This document shows positions 9,641-16,219 of a stretch of DNA of 60,412 bases, piece by piece (positions within the stretch are counted from its first letter, which is position 1; the number at the start of each line of letters is the position of its first letter). The notes beneath the pieces were generated by a model that saw only the letters and a list, made by a program, of their open reading frames with translations, was not told the origin of the DNA and did no database searches. Position numbers and translations under genes: made by a program. The DNA is from Chloroflexota bacterium (GTDB taxonomy: Bacteria > Chloroflexota > Anaerolineae > Aggregatilineales > Phototrophicaceae). The stretch covers positions 1 to 60,412 of the forward strand of contig VXLV01000140.1 of assembly GCA_009841405.1 (NCBI GenBank). The letters are read 5' to 3'.

Positions 9641-10435
9641 TTAGAATCCCGGGCTGACGCCGCCTAAACCTATCATCGCCGCATAGGTCGCCGCCAGTAT
9701 GTAAGGTCCGTAGGGCAGCGCCGTAAAGCGCGCCAACCCCTGACCACGCAAGCGCGCGCCAAGCAGCCAGGTAAGCGCGCCGCCGCCGCCCAGGAATACA
9801 GTCGCCGCCATTGCCGCAAGGACATTAGGGAAGCCAAGGACGAGGCCGCCCATTGCCATCAGATAGACATCGCCCTTCCCAAACGCGGTAGGCATCTCAG
9901 CCCCACGACGGAAGGATTGGCGATAGACCTGGCCGCCGGCGTAAACGAGCGAAAACACCAAGCCACCGGTGACGCCACCGGCAAGGCTGCTGGGCACGGC
10001 GGGCGCCGGCTGCGGATAGACGGCGGCATCAAACAGAGCCAGCGCCGAAAGCGCGATGACCGGCCAGAAGAGTATCCGCTTGTGTTCAATGTCGAGGATC
10101 CCAAGCAGCACAAAGACGACGACATAGGAGTGCCACAGCAGTTGTTGCCCAAGCGGCGCTTGCGCCCCGGCCAGATGCGTGACCGGCAGCAAACCCGCCA
10201 GCGCCAGCTCCGTCAGTGGATAGCGCCAGCCAAGTCGGCCCGGCGTCCCAATGTCTGGCGAACGCCGCCGATTGAAGAGGAACGCAGCCAGGGCCAGCCA
10301 GGCGACCAGCGGTCTCGGCGCGCCATCAGGATAGCGCGGCCGCGCCAACAGACGGCCGTGCGGCAGATTGTCCGCCAGCGCGTTTACCAAGCCGCCCAGC
10401 ATGATGCCAGCAACGATATGAATCACAGCGTCCAC
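9641..10435 (-). CDS. Prepilin-peptidase-like (A24) membrane aspartic protease, N-terminal Cys lost
   Basis: The 264-residue polytopic protein carries both catalytic aspartates of the A24 family: D115 in GILDIEHKRI and D189 in the GxGD-type FGKGDV. The N-terminal half keeps the LVNALADNLP and RYPLTELALAGL landmarks of bacterial prepilin peptidases but has no cysteine of the usual zinc-binding CxxC pairs, so the N-methylation half may be non-functional. I place the start at GTG 10435, with GGAGAG 7 nt upstream; an in-frame TTG at 10471 would overlap the JAMM gene. No pilin, pilB or pilC gene lies in the window. It ends the run 12640-9641. The peptidase substrate is unknown. Confidence 0.75.
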   Translation of the reverse strand: MDAVIHIVAGIMLGGLVNALADNLPHGRLLARPRYPDGAPRPLVAWLALAAFLFNRRRSPDIGTPGRLGWRYPLTELALAGLLPVTHLAGAQAPLGQQLLWHSYVVVFVLLGILDIEHKRILFWPVIALSALALFDAAVYPQPAPAVPSSLAGGVTGGLVFSLVYAGGQVYRQSFRRGAEMPTAFGKGDVYLMAMGGLVLGFPNVLAAMAATVFLGGGGALTWLLGARLRGQGLARFTALPYGPYILAATYAAMIGLGGVSPGF

Positions 10436-10454
10436 AGGCGCGCTCTCCGTGGCG

Positions 10455-11000
10455 CTAGGGCGGCGGCGCAAGCTCTGGCGCCGGCGGCAGCAGCATCAGC
10501 GAAACCGCCAGCAAGAGCAACACGCTGGCGACAGCAGCGACGACAATCGCGACCTGATGACGCTGGCTCAGGCGATCGTCGATTGGGGTATCGACTTCCG
10601 TGTCCAACGCCAGCGAAAGCGGCGTCACTGATGAGCCTTCCACCTGCCATAGCTTCAGCTTGGGCCGGGCGCTTTCCAGCGATACGATCAGCTGTAGCAG
10701 GCCGCTGTCGACCGCCGCCGCAATGTCCTCTGGCGACGGAATCGGCGGCGATTTCGGATGCGAATGATAGACGCCCACCCAGCCCAGTTCATCAGCGTCA
10801 AGCGCCTTGAGCGCCGCCAGCTGTTCTTCCGGATCGAAACGAAACTGCCTGTCGGGCGCATCCGCCGCATTCTTCAGCGGGATGGCGCGGCTGATCTGCG
10901 CGCGCGTTCCGGCCAGGATACCGCAGGCTTCGTCTGGCGCCGCCGACAGCGCGTGCTCCGCGATCTGCCGCGCGACCGCATACGCAATCCGGACCGCCAT
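10455..11000 (-). CDS. JAMM/MPN+ metalloprotease with C-terminal membrane anchor
   Basis: The 181-residue protein has a complete JAMM zinc site: E24 (DEACGIL), then HxHx7SxxD as H79, H81, S89 and D92 (HSHPKSPPIPSPED). After about 145 comes one hydrophobic helix (about 150-171) and a Pro-rich tail, so the catalytic domain (about 1-130) probably faces the cytoplasm on a tail anchor. Bacterial JAMM proteins remove ubiquitin-like sulfur carriers or amino acids from them (for example Mec, which frees cysteine from CysO). No ThiS/CysO-like GG-ending protein lies next to it. Its ATG shares one base with the preceding stop (TGATG), so it is coupled to the unknown protein upstream. The motif assignment is firm, the substrate unknown. 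Confidence 0.85.
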   Translation of the reverse strand: MAVRIAYAVARQIAEHALSAAPDEACGILAGTRAQISRAIPLKNAADAPDRQFRFDPEEQLAALKALDADELGWVGVYHSHPKSPPIPSPEDIAAAVDSGLLQLIVSLESARPKLKLWQVEGSSVTPLSLALDTEVDTPIDDRLSQRHQVAIVVAAVASVLLLLAVSLMLLPPAPELAPPP

Positions 11001-11365
11001 CAGCGCCCTGCCAGTGGCGGGATTTCAAAGTCGATCTCGGCTTTGTCCTGCGGCGGATCGCGCGTCTCGTAATACAGCTCGGCCGTCAACTCATAGTCGC
11101 CTGTGGGGTCGTCCAGTCCGCGAATATGCATCGTGAATTCATTTTCAAAGTGCATCGTCGCGATCACATCGAGATCGCTTACCGCCAGCCCGTCGCTACG
11201 GCGCGCGACAATCAGCAAGTTCGGGCGCTCTTGAAAGGGCGTCAGCTTCAGATTGACCTTGACGCGAAAGCGGTCGCTATAGGGCGTGGCGACAAAGTCT
11301 TCGATTCTGACTTTGTGCTTCGGCTGCGGAACCAGGTTTGCGTCGTTAAACAGGTTGATTTCCAC
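11000..11365 (-). CDS. Unknown 121-residue beta-rich protein between ACT and JAMM genes
   Basis: I do not recognise this protein. It is soluble, has no signal peptide or cysteine, and alternating polar/hydrophobic stretches (RFRVKVNLKLTPF, NEFTMHIRGLDDPTGDYELTAELYYE) suggest a beta-sandwich. It ends PPLAGR, so it lacks the GG terminus of a ubiquitin-like carrier. The start is GTG with AAGGA 9 nt upstream, 12 nt after the ACT gene; its stop overlaps the JAMM ATG by one base. Tight coupling suggests it works with the JAMM protease, as adaptor or substrate, but this is inference. Confidence 0.7.
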   Translation of the reverse strand: MEINLFNDANLVPQPKHKVRIEDFVATPYSDRFRVKVNLKLTPFQERPNLLIVARRSDGLAVSDLDVIATMHFENEFTMHIRGLDDPTGDYELTAELYYETRDPPQDKAEIDFEIPPLAGR

Positions 11366-11377
11366 CAGATCGCGTCC

Positions 11378-11815
11378 TTACGAATGGCTTGCTTGCAGCG
11401 AAGTCAGCGCTCGCATCGCCGCTTCGAATTGTTCGCTCGGCACCAGAATGTGGTCGCGAGAGTAAGCCGCGTACGCCAGGATGGGAATCTCGGCATCCGC
11501 CAGCGCCTGGCTGACCGCCGCCATGAAACCCACCAGCGCCGGGTCCAGCGGCGCCTCAAAGGTGATAAGCCGATAGACCTGCTCGCTGATTTCCGCCGAG
11601 CGCAGCCGTCCGGCGAATTCTTGAACAACATCGTCGCGCAGCAGCAGCGACATCTCGTCCTTGTCGGCGATCGCGGCGCAGAAAGGAATCCCGCTCTCCG
11701 CCATAATGCCGGCCGCCAGGATGATAGCATTGGCCGGCAGGCGCAGAAGACGATAATCGCGGCCATCGCTGCTGATACCCGTGCTTGCCAAAACCTGCGC
11801 CAGGGACTGCGTCAT
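11378..11815 (-). CDS. ACT-domain protein (ACT_7/aspartokinase-type), putative amino-acid sensor
   Basis: The 145-residue protein has no catalytic domain and looks like a tandem ACT fold: an N-terminal half (RLLRLPANA...AIADKDEMSLLLRDD) and a C-terminal half with GFMAAVSQALADAEIPILAYAAYS and DHILVPSEQFEAAMRAL, typical of ACT_7 proteins. ACT domains bind amino acids or small effectors. It starts 6 nt after the SerK-like kinase gene, so the two are surely co-expressed; a regulator of that kinase is a natural guess. No DNA-binding domain is present. Confidence 0.75.
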   Translation of the reverse strand: MTQSLAQVLASTGISSDGRDYRLLRLPANAIILAAGIMAESGIPFCAAIADKDEMSLLLRDDVVQEFAGRLRSAEISEQVYRLITFEAPLDPALVGFMAAVSQALADAEIPILAYAAYSRDHILVPSEQFEAAMRALTSLQASHS

Positions 11816-11821
11816 GATGAC

Positions 11822-12640
11822 CTACTCGGCAAACTGAAAGGTGGATTCGGCATAGAAACGCACGCTCCGTTTCGCGTACTGCTGCCGCATCCACTCCTGA
11901 AACTGCCGGTCTTTCTCCGCGAGGGGCAGGCTGGCGCGCAAGCGTTTCATCGGGTAGTTGACATTCAGGGCGCGCCCATGAATGATATGCCGGCTCACGC
12001 CGGGCGGCAGGTAGGCCCGCTGCAGCGCCGCCTCAATAATGTCTTGCGGCTGATAGGACGGAAACATCACAAGGGCGAATCCGCTCGGAAAGAGCGGCCA
12101 GATTTGACCGGGATCTGTCAGCGGCGTACGATACAAGGTGGCGTTGTCGTGATAATTCGCGACGATCCGGCGCAAGGCCGCATTGCGCTCCGCCAATCCA
12201 TCAGCGGCCGCGTGAATCGAGAACACCGGGCCATCGCGTAGCAAGACTTGCGCCACAGCGCTGCCATCCCAGCCGTCGCGAATCTCGACCTGGTCGATCG
12301 CTTCGAGCGTTCCCAGCAGCGCCTGCGAGTCCCAGTCAGCGACAATATGCTGCCACACGCCCAGCTCGACGAAGTCGCTTTCGTAATCCGCCACTTGCGC
12401 CAGGATATGCTCAAAGCCCAGCAATTTCATCGACACGTGCCGATTTGAGCCATCCATGAGCACGTATCGGCCGTCTTCCAAATCGCCAACGAGCGGCGGA
12501 TTCGTGAAGAATTCTGCTCGCTCTATCCGTTCCATAAGCGGCTGCGAGCGTTGCGCGTCGCTCTTTTCATGCGGAAGGATGTCGTCTAAATGAACGATGC
12601 GCAGCTTTGGCGGCGGCGCGCTTACCGGATTCGAAAACAT
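11822..12640 (-). CDS. ParB/Srx-fold protein resembling SerK/SbnI free L-serine kinases
   Basis: The 272-residue protein (ATG at 12640; an in-frame TTG lies two codons upstream) has an N-terminal ParB/sulfiredoxin-type domain. From memory of archaeal SerK, three landmarks match: PHE with the proposed catalytic Glu (here E25), the DGHHR nucleotide motif (here DGSNR, 63-67), and a C-terminal TRH segment followed by a run of alternating hydrophobics (here SRH, 216-218, then IIHGRALNVNYPMKRL). SerK and SbnI phosphorylate free L-serine to O-phosphoserine. ParB partition proteins lack this C-terminal half and carry an HTH, absent here. It heads the five-gene minus-strand run and is next to an ACT protein. 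The His-to-Ser and His-to-Asn changes in the DGHHR motif leave activity uncertain. Confidence 0.7.
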   Translation of the reverse strand: MFSNPVSAPPPKLRIVHLDDILPHEKSDAQRSQPLMERIERAEFFTNPPLVGDLEDGRYVLMDGSNRHVSMKLLGFEHILAQVADYESDFVELGVWQHIVADWDSQALLGTLEAIDQVEIRDGWDGSAVAQVLLRDGPVFSIHAAADGLAERNAALRRIVANYHDNATLYRTPLTDPGQIWPLFPSGFALVMFPSYQPQDIIEAALQRAYLPPGVSRHIIHGRALNVNYPMKRLRASLPLAEKDRQFQEWMRQQYAKRSVRFYAESTFQFAE

Positions 12641-12742
12641 CGACAATCCAGGTAGAATGCTCTATTGAACGCGCATAGCGTATCACGAACTGCGACAGGC
12701 GGCAATTGCGCCGCGCAACCGGGCGTAAACGGGAGCGGAGAG

Positions 12743-13261
12743 ATGGGCGCTGATCAACAGGGGGCGGACGCCACTCAGAATCGTTGGCTGGTGATGCCGC
12801 GAACCCTGTCTTTTGTCTTGAACGGCGACGCCGTGCTCTTGATGAAGCGGGCGCCGCATCGGCGGGTATTCCCCAACCAATACAATGGCCTGGGCGGGCA
12901 CATTGAGCGCGATGAAGATCCGGCCAGCGGGGCCCTCCGCGAGATAAAAGAGGAGAGCGGCCTCAACGTGCATTCGCTCCGCCTGCGCAGCGTACATAAC
13001 ATCGACGCTGGTCAGCGGACTGGAATCCTCCTTTTTGTATATACTGCGATTAGCGACAGCCGCGCCATAACGCGCCAGAGTTCCGAGGGCAAGCTGGAAT
13101 GGGTTGAGCAGGGCAGGATCAACGATCTGGATTTGGTGGAAGACCTGCCCCAACTTCTGCCCAGGATCCTGCAGATGAGCGACGACCAGCAGCCAATGAA
13201 CGCGCACGTGAGTTATGACGAATTGGACCGCATCAAGCTGCGTTTCCGCGGCGAATCCTGA
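12743..13261 (+). CDS. NUDIX hydrolase
   Basis: NUDIX enzymes cleave nucleoside diphosphates linked to other moieties; the layout here is of the MutT/8-oxo-dGTPase-like class. The 172-residue protein has a complete Nudix box, GX5EX7REUXEEXGU, read as GGHIERDED...REIKEESGL. I chose the ATG at 12743 because GGAGCGGAGAG directly precedes it; an upstream in-frame codon at 12665 would add 26 unconserved residues. It is divergent from the SerK-like gene and begins a plus-strand run NUDIX-DUF547-two small membrane proteins. The substrate cannot be read from sequence. Confidence 0.88.
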   Translation: MGADQQGADATQNRWLVMPRTLSFVLNGDAVLLMKRAPHRRVFPNQYNGLGGHIERDEDPASGALREIKEESGLNVHSLRLRSVHNIDAGQRTGILLFVYTAISDSRAITRQSSEGKLEWVEQGRINDLDLVEDLPQLLPRILQMSDDQQPMNAHVSYDELDRIKLRFRGES

Positions 13262-13262
13262 G

Positions 13263-14177
13263 ATGGCGCAAGCTTTCTTCTGCGCGGCGTCGGAGCTGCG
13301 CCCGAGTCCGATTCGTTTGCCCATGCGCCTGTACATGCGCGTCGGCAAAGTACGGCGAGACGAAGCGCTGAATTGCGACTGTGCCCCGGCCGCTGACGCC
13401 AGCGGCGACATCGCCGCGGCCTTGAAGTCCGCTATGAACAGCTGGCGGGCGGCCGGCCTGAATCTGGAAACTGGACGCGTCGATTACGAGCGGCTGGCAA
13501 GCAGCCGGCGCATCGAAGCGTATCGTCCGCTGGCGGCCGCGCTGCGGGATTTCGATCCGGGCAGCCTCGTCTCGGTCGCCGAACGCGCGGCTTTCTGGAT
13601 TAACATTTACAACGCGCTGCTGATTCACGGCGTACTGGCCTATCGCGAGCGACGGTCGTTGCTAAAAATCCGCGGCGCCTTCGAGCGAATCGCTTACGTT
13701 ATCGGCGGCTACCGCTACAGCCTGGACGACATCGAGCACGGTGTCTTGCGCGGCAACCGCGCTCATTTCCTGATCCCGGGCCCAAGATTCTCGCGCGAGG
13801 ATCCGCGCCGCCAACACGCGCTCGTCCAGGTCGATCCCCGCATACACTTCGCGCTCGTTTGCGGCGCCAGCTCCTGCCCGCCAATTGGCATCTATCAGGC
13901 GGCGAATCTCGACCAGCAGCTAGACCTGGCGGCGAGAAACTTCATTAACCAGGGCGGCGTCGAATTGAATCGCGATACGGGCACAGTCGCGCTTTCGCGC
14001 ATATTCCAGTGGTACAGCCCCGATTTCGGCGGGCGCTGGATGGGCTTGGGCAGCCGCGCGTCAGTCTTGCAATACATTGCCAGATTCCTCGCGGCGGAGG
14101 AGCGCGATTATGTCCTCGCCCATGCCGGGTCGCTTCGCGTAAGCTATCAGCACTATGATTGGGCGCTGAATGTCTGA
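13263..14177 (+). CDS. DUF547 family protein
   Basis: The 304-residue product matches DUF547 by AERAAFWINIYNALLIHGVL (about 105-124), the DIEHGVLRGN segment, and HFALVCGASSCPPI with two nearby cysteines. The domain occupies most of the protein; its biochemical role is unknown. The ATG lies one base after the NUDIX stop, so translation is likely coupled. No signal peptide is evident, although an internal methionine-rich stretch (MRLYMRVGKVRR) offers another possible start. The stop overlaps the next gene by 8 nt. Confidence 0.8.
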   Translation: MAQAFFCAASELRPSPIRLPMRLYMRVGKVRRDEALNCDCAPAADASGDIAAALKSAMNSWRAAGLNLETGRVDYERLASSRRIEAYRPLAAALRDFDPGSLVSVAERAAFWINIYNALLIHGVLAYRERRSLLKIRGAFERIAYVIGGYRYSLDDIEHGVLRGNRAHFLIPGPRFSREDPRRQHALVQVDPRIHFALVCGASSCPPIGIYQAANLDQQLDLAARNFINQGGVELNRDTGTVALSRIFQWYSPDFGGRWMGLGSRASVLQYIARFLAAEERDYVLAHAGSLRVSYQHYDWALNV

Positions 14178-14616
14178 GCGAGACCGAGCGACACAAGTTC
14201 CGGCAGAAGCTGACTCGGCGCGGAAAAAGAGTCTGCCGCGGCGTCTCGGCTGCTGGCTGCTGGTCGCTATCTGGTTCCTGATTCTCTCTACGCCTTGCGG
14301 CCTGTTTTATCTGGCCGCCAACGGCGAGATTCGCCTCGAACACAGCCATATTCCGGACCCTCACGCGCACCCGCTCCTGCTCGTCTCGCTGATCAGCGAA
14401 AGCGCCGATCGCGGCCTGCGCATCGAGCGCTCGACGATTGCGTCTATAGATAGCGATACCCGGCTCTGTGTGGAGACGGCGGTGACCTTCTTGCTCTGGC
14501 AATCCAGCGCCGGCAACCAGAATGTTCACTTCTGCGACTGTTACGCGCGGACCGACGCCGAGTCGGCCTGGCAGTTGGCTTCTACACACAGCGCCGCCTG
14601 CCAGGGTGCAGGTTAG
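14170..14616 (+). CDS. Single-TM protein with extracytoplasmic domain, unknown
   Basis: The 148-residue protein has a basic N-terminus (RKKSLPRRLG), one transmembrane helix (about 27-49, CWLLVAIWFLILSTPCGLFYLAA) and a small outside domain with cysteines in CETAVTFLLW and FCDCYARTD. I recognise no family. The ATG overlaps the DUF547 stop by 8 nt, which supports the reading frame and co-translation. A role together with the DUF547 protein in the envelope is possible but not shown. Confidence 0.65.
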   Translation: MSERDRATQVPAEADSARKKSLPRRLGCWLLVAIWFLILSTPCGLFYLAANGEIRLEHSHIPDPHAHPLLLVSLISESADRGLRIERSTIASIDSDTRLCVETAVTFLLWQSSAGNQNVHFCDCYARTDAESAWQLASTHSAACQGAG

Positions 14617-14646
14617 AGCAGTTGGATGTGACAAGGAAGCGCGCAA

Positions 14647-14958
14647 ATGGACTTGCTGCAAAACATCGACTCAGCGCATCTGCCTTACATCGCGGTCGGT
14701 TGCGCGTTGCTTTGCCTCGTCGCGTTGGTCATCGGCTTTCTATTGCAGGCGCTAAGCGGCATCTTTGATATCGTTTTCGGCCTGATAGAAATCGTCATTG
14801 ACTTGCTGCAAGGGGGGCCGGTGGCCTGGTGCGGCTGCGTATTTTTGCTCATCGGCTTGGCGGCCGCGGCCGGCGCCGTCTTGCTGTACGTGAATGCCCC
14901 TGACGCGTGCGCCGCGCACCCGACAAACTTCTGCCGTTGGTTTGGTTTCCTGCCATAA
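14647..14958 (+). CDS. Small two-TM membrane protein, unknown
   Basis: The 103-residue product has two hydrophobic helices (about 14-50 and 58-80), a short acidic N-terminus and a Cys-containing C-terminal tail (DACAAHPTNFC). Ribosome site AAGGA precedes the ATG. It follows the previous membrane gene by 30 nt in the same direction, which is the main support for it being real. No family is recognised. Confidence 0.6.
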   Translation: MDLLQNIDSAHLPYIAVGCALLCLVALVIGFLLQALSGIFDIVFGLIEIVIDLLQGGPVAWCGCVFLLIGLAAAAGAVLLYVNAPDACAAHPTNFCRWFGFLP

Positions 14959-14994
14959 GCCTGGAACGCAACGCCCGCCAACAGAGAATTTACT

Positions 14995-15023
14995 TTGCGT
15001 CGCTAAACAATTTCTTGTAGAAT
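14995..15023 (+). promoter_or_regulatory. Candidate promoter of the His-rich membrane protein gene
   Basis: TTGCGT (14995-15000), a 17-nt spacer and TAGAAT (15018-15023) form a plausible primary-sigma promoter about 30 nt upstream of the ATG at 15054, which also has an AGGAG ribosome site. The gene may thus be transcribed apart from the preceding run. Confidence 0.5.
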
Positions 15024-15053
15024 AGGGAGGGTAGGACAGCCAGGAGACGCTTC

Positions 15054-16202
15054 ATGGCGAGTACCGCGATTCCGTTTTCCCGCGCCAATGCGCGAAACGA
15101 TATTGATACTGGCGGCTTGTGGCTGCGCAACAAGCGCTGGGATCTCTTCTTCCTCACGTTGAGCGTGGTGGTCGTGCCCTTGCCCTATGCTTTCTACTTG
15201 CTCGGCGTGCGCCTCGGCGTCGACGACGACGTCAGCCGCAACCTGGTCAATTTCTTCGTGGCGGTTGCCATCGGCGGTCCGCACATGATGTCGACTTTCC
15301 TGCGCACCGGCCTGGATGAACGCTTCAAAGAGCGCTACCCGACGCTGATACGCTCGTCGATCATCATACCGGTCATCGTGATCTCGCTGGCATTCTTAAA
15401 TCTGAGCCTGATGTTGACTTTCTTCTTTTTCTGGGCGTCGCTGCACGTCTTGCATCAGGTCACGTATATTGTCGAGCTTTACAATCACAAAGAAGCGAAT
15501 TTCGTCCGCCGCAGTTCGCTTAGCCCGTTCTCCAGATTGACCGACTACGCTATCGTCTTGACCAGCCTGTTCCCCATCGCCATGTGGAAGATCAGCCAGG
15601 GAACATTTGAAATCGGACAAAACGACCTGGGCGAGGCCATCCCGGACTTGTTTCAACAGCCTGAGAATCCCTGGTTCTTCGTTCTGGTGTCGCTGATTTT
15701 CGGCGCCGCTCTGGTTGCCTATGTGAGCAAGTCAATCTACGAGTATCATCACGGCATCCTCAATTTACCGAAGTTCGCCTTTGTTTCCTTGACGGTCATC
15801 GTCGCTTTTCTGACGCCGCTTCTGCCCAACCTCGATACGGCCTTCCAAGGGCTGAACACCTGGCACTCGTTTCAGTACCTGGCCATCACTTTTTACATTA
15901 TAAAGATTCGGCAGATGGTCGGCGACCTGGATGAGTCTGCTCCGCTTGTGGCGCGTTTCAGCCGCCGCACTACCGACGCCCGCGCCCTCTACGGCTTCAG
16001 CGCCGGCCTGCTAGTCGGCTCAGCGGTGATATTTGCGCTGGTCTACGCGCTGGCCGGCATCGTGCGCCCCGGCATCGACGGCAACAGCCACTTCGATATC
16101 GCCTACTATACGGCGATCTTGTCGTTCCTGTGGATTCACTATTATCACGATCATTTTCTATTCACGGACTTTGAAGCGCTGGACGGCGCGCACAGCGCCT
16201 GA
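15054..16202 (+). CDS. Polytopic His-rich membrane protein, unknown
   Basis: The 382-residue protein has about eight to ten transmembrane segments. Histidines fall in patterned clusters: H77 (GGPHMMST), H131-x-x-H134, H271 (NTWHSFQY) and H362-x-x-H365-x-H367 (HYYHDHFLF near the C-terminus). This spacing resembles metal sites of membrane-embedded oxygenases, desaturases or carotenoid-cleaving Brp/Blh-type proteins, but I cannot match it to a named family, so no reaction is proposed. It is set off by its own promoter and AGGAG site, and converges on the LysM-M23 gene with 17 nt between stops. Confidence 0.7.
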   Translation: MASTAIPFSRANARNDIDTGGLWLRNKRWDLFFLTLSVVVVPLPYAFYLLGVRLGVDDDVSRNLVNFFVAVAIGGPHMMSTFLRTGLDERFKERYPTLIRSSIIIPVIVISLAFLNLSLMLTFFFFWASLHVLHQVTYIVELYNHKEANFVRRSSLSPFSRLTDYAIVLTSLFPIAMWKISQGTFEIGQNDLGEAIPDLFQQPENPWFFVLVSLIFGAALVAYVSKSIYEYHHGILNLPKFAFVSLTVIVAFLTPLLPNLDTAFQGLNTWHSFQYLAITFYIIKIRQMVGDLDESAPLVARFSRRTTDARALYGFSAGLLVGSAVIFALVYALAGIVRPGIDGNSHFDIAYYTAILSFLWIHYYHDHFLFTDFEALDGAHSA

Positions 16203-16219
16203 GTTAGCAACGGACGGTC

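Noticed and set aside
11822..12640. ParB chromosome partition protein
   Set aside because: The C-terminal half has no HTH, no parA or parS is nearby, and the SRH tail segment fits SerK/SbnI better.
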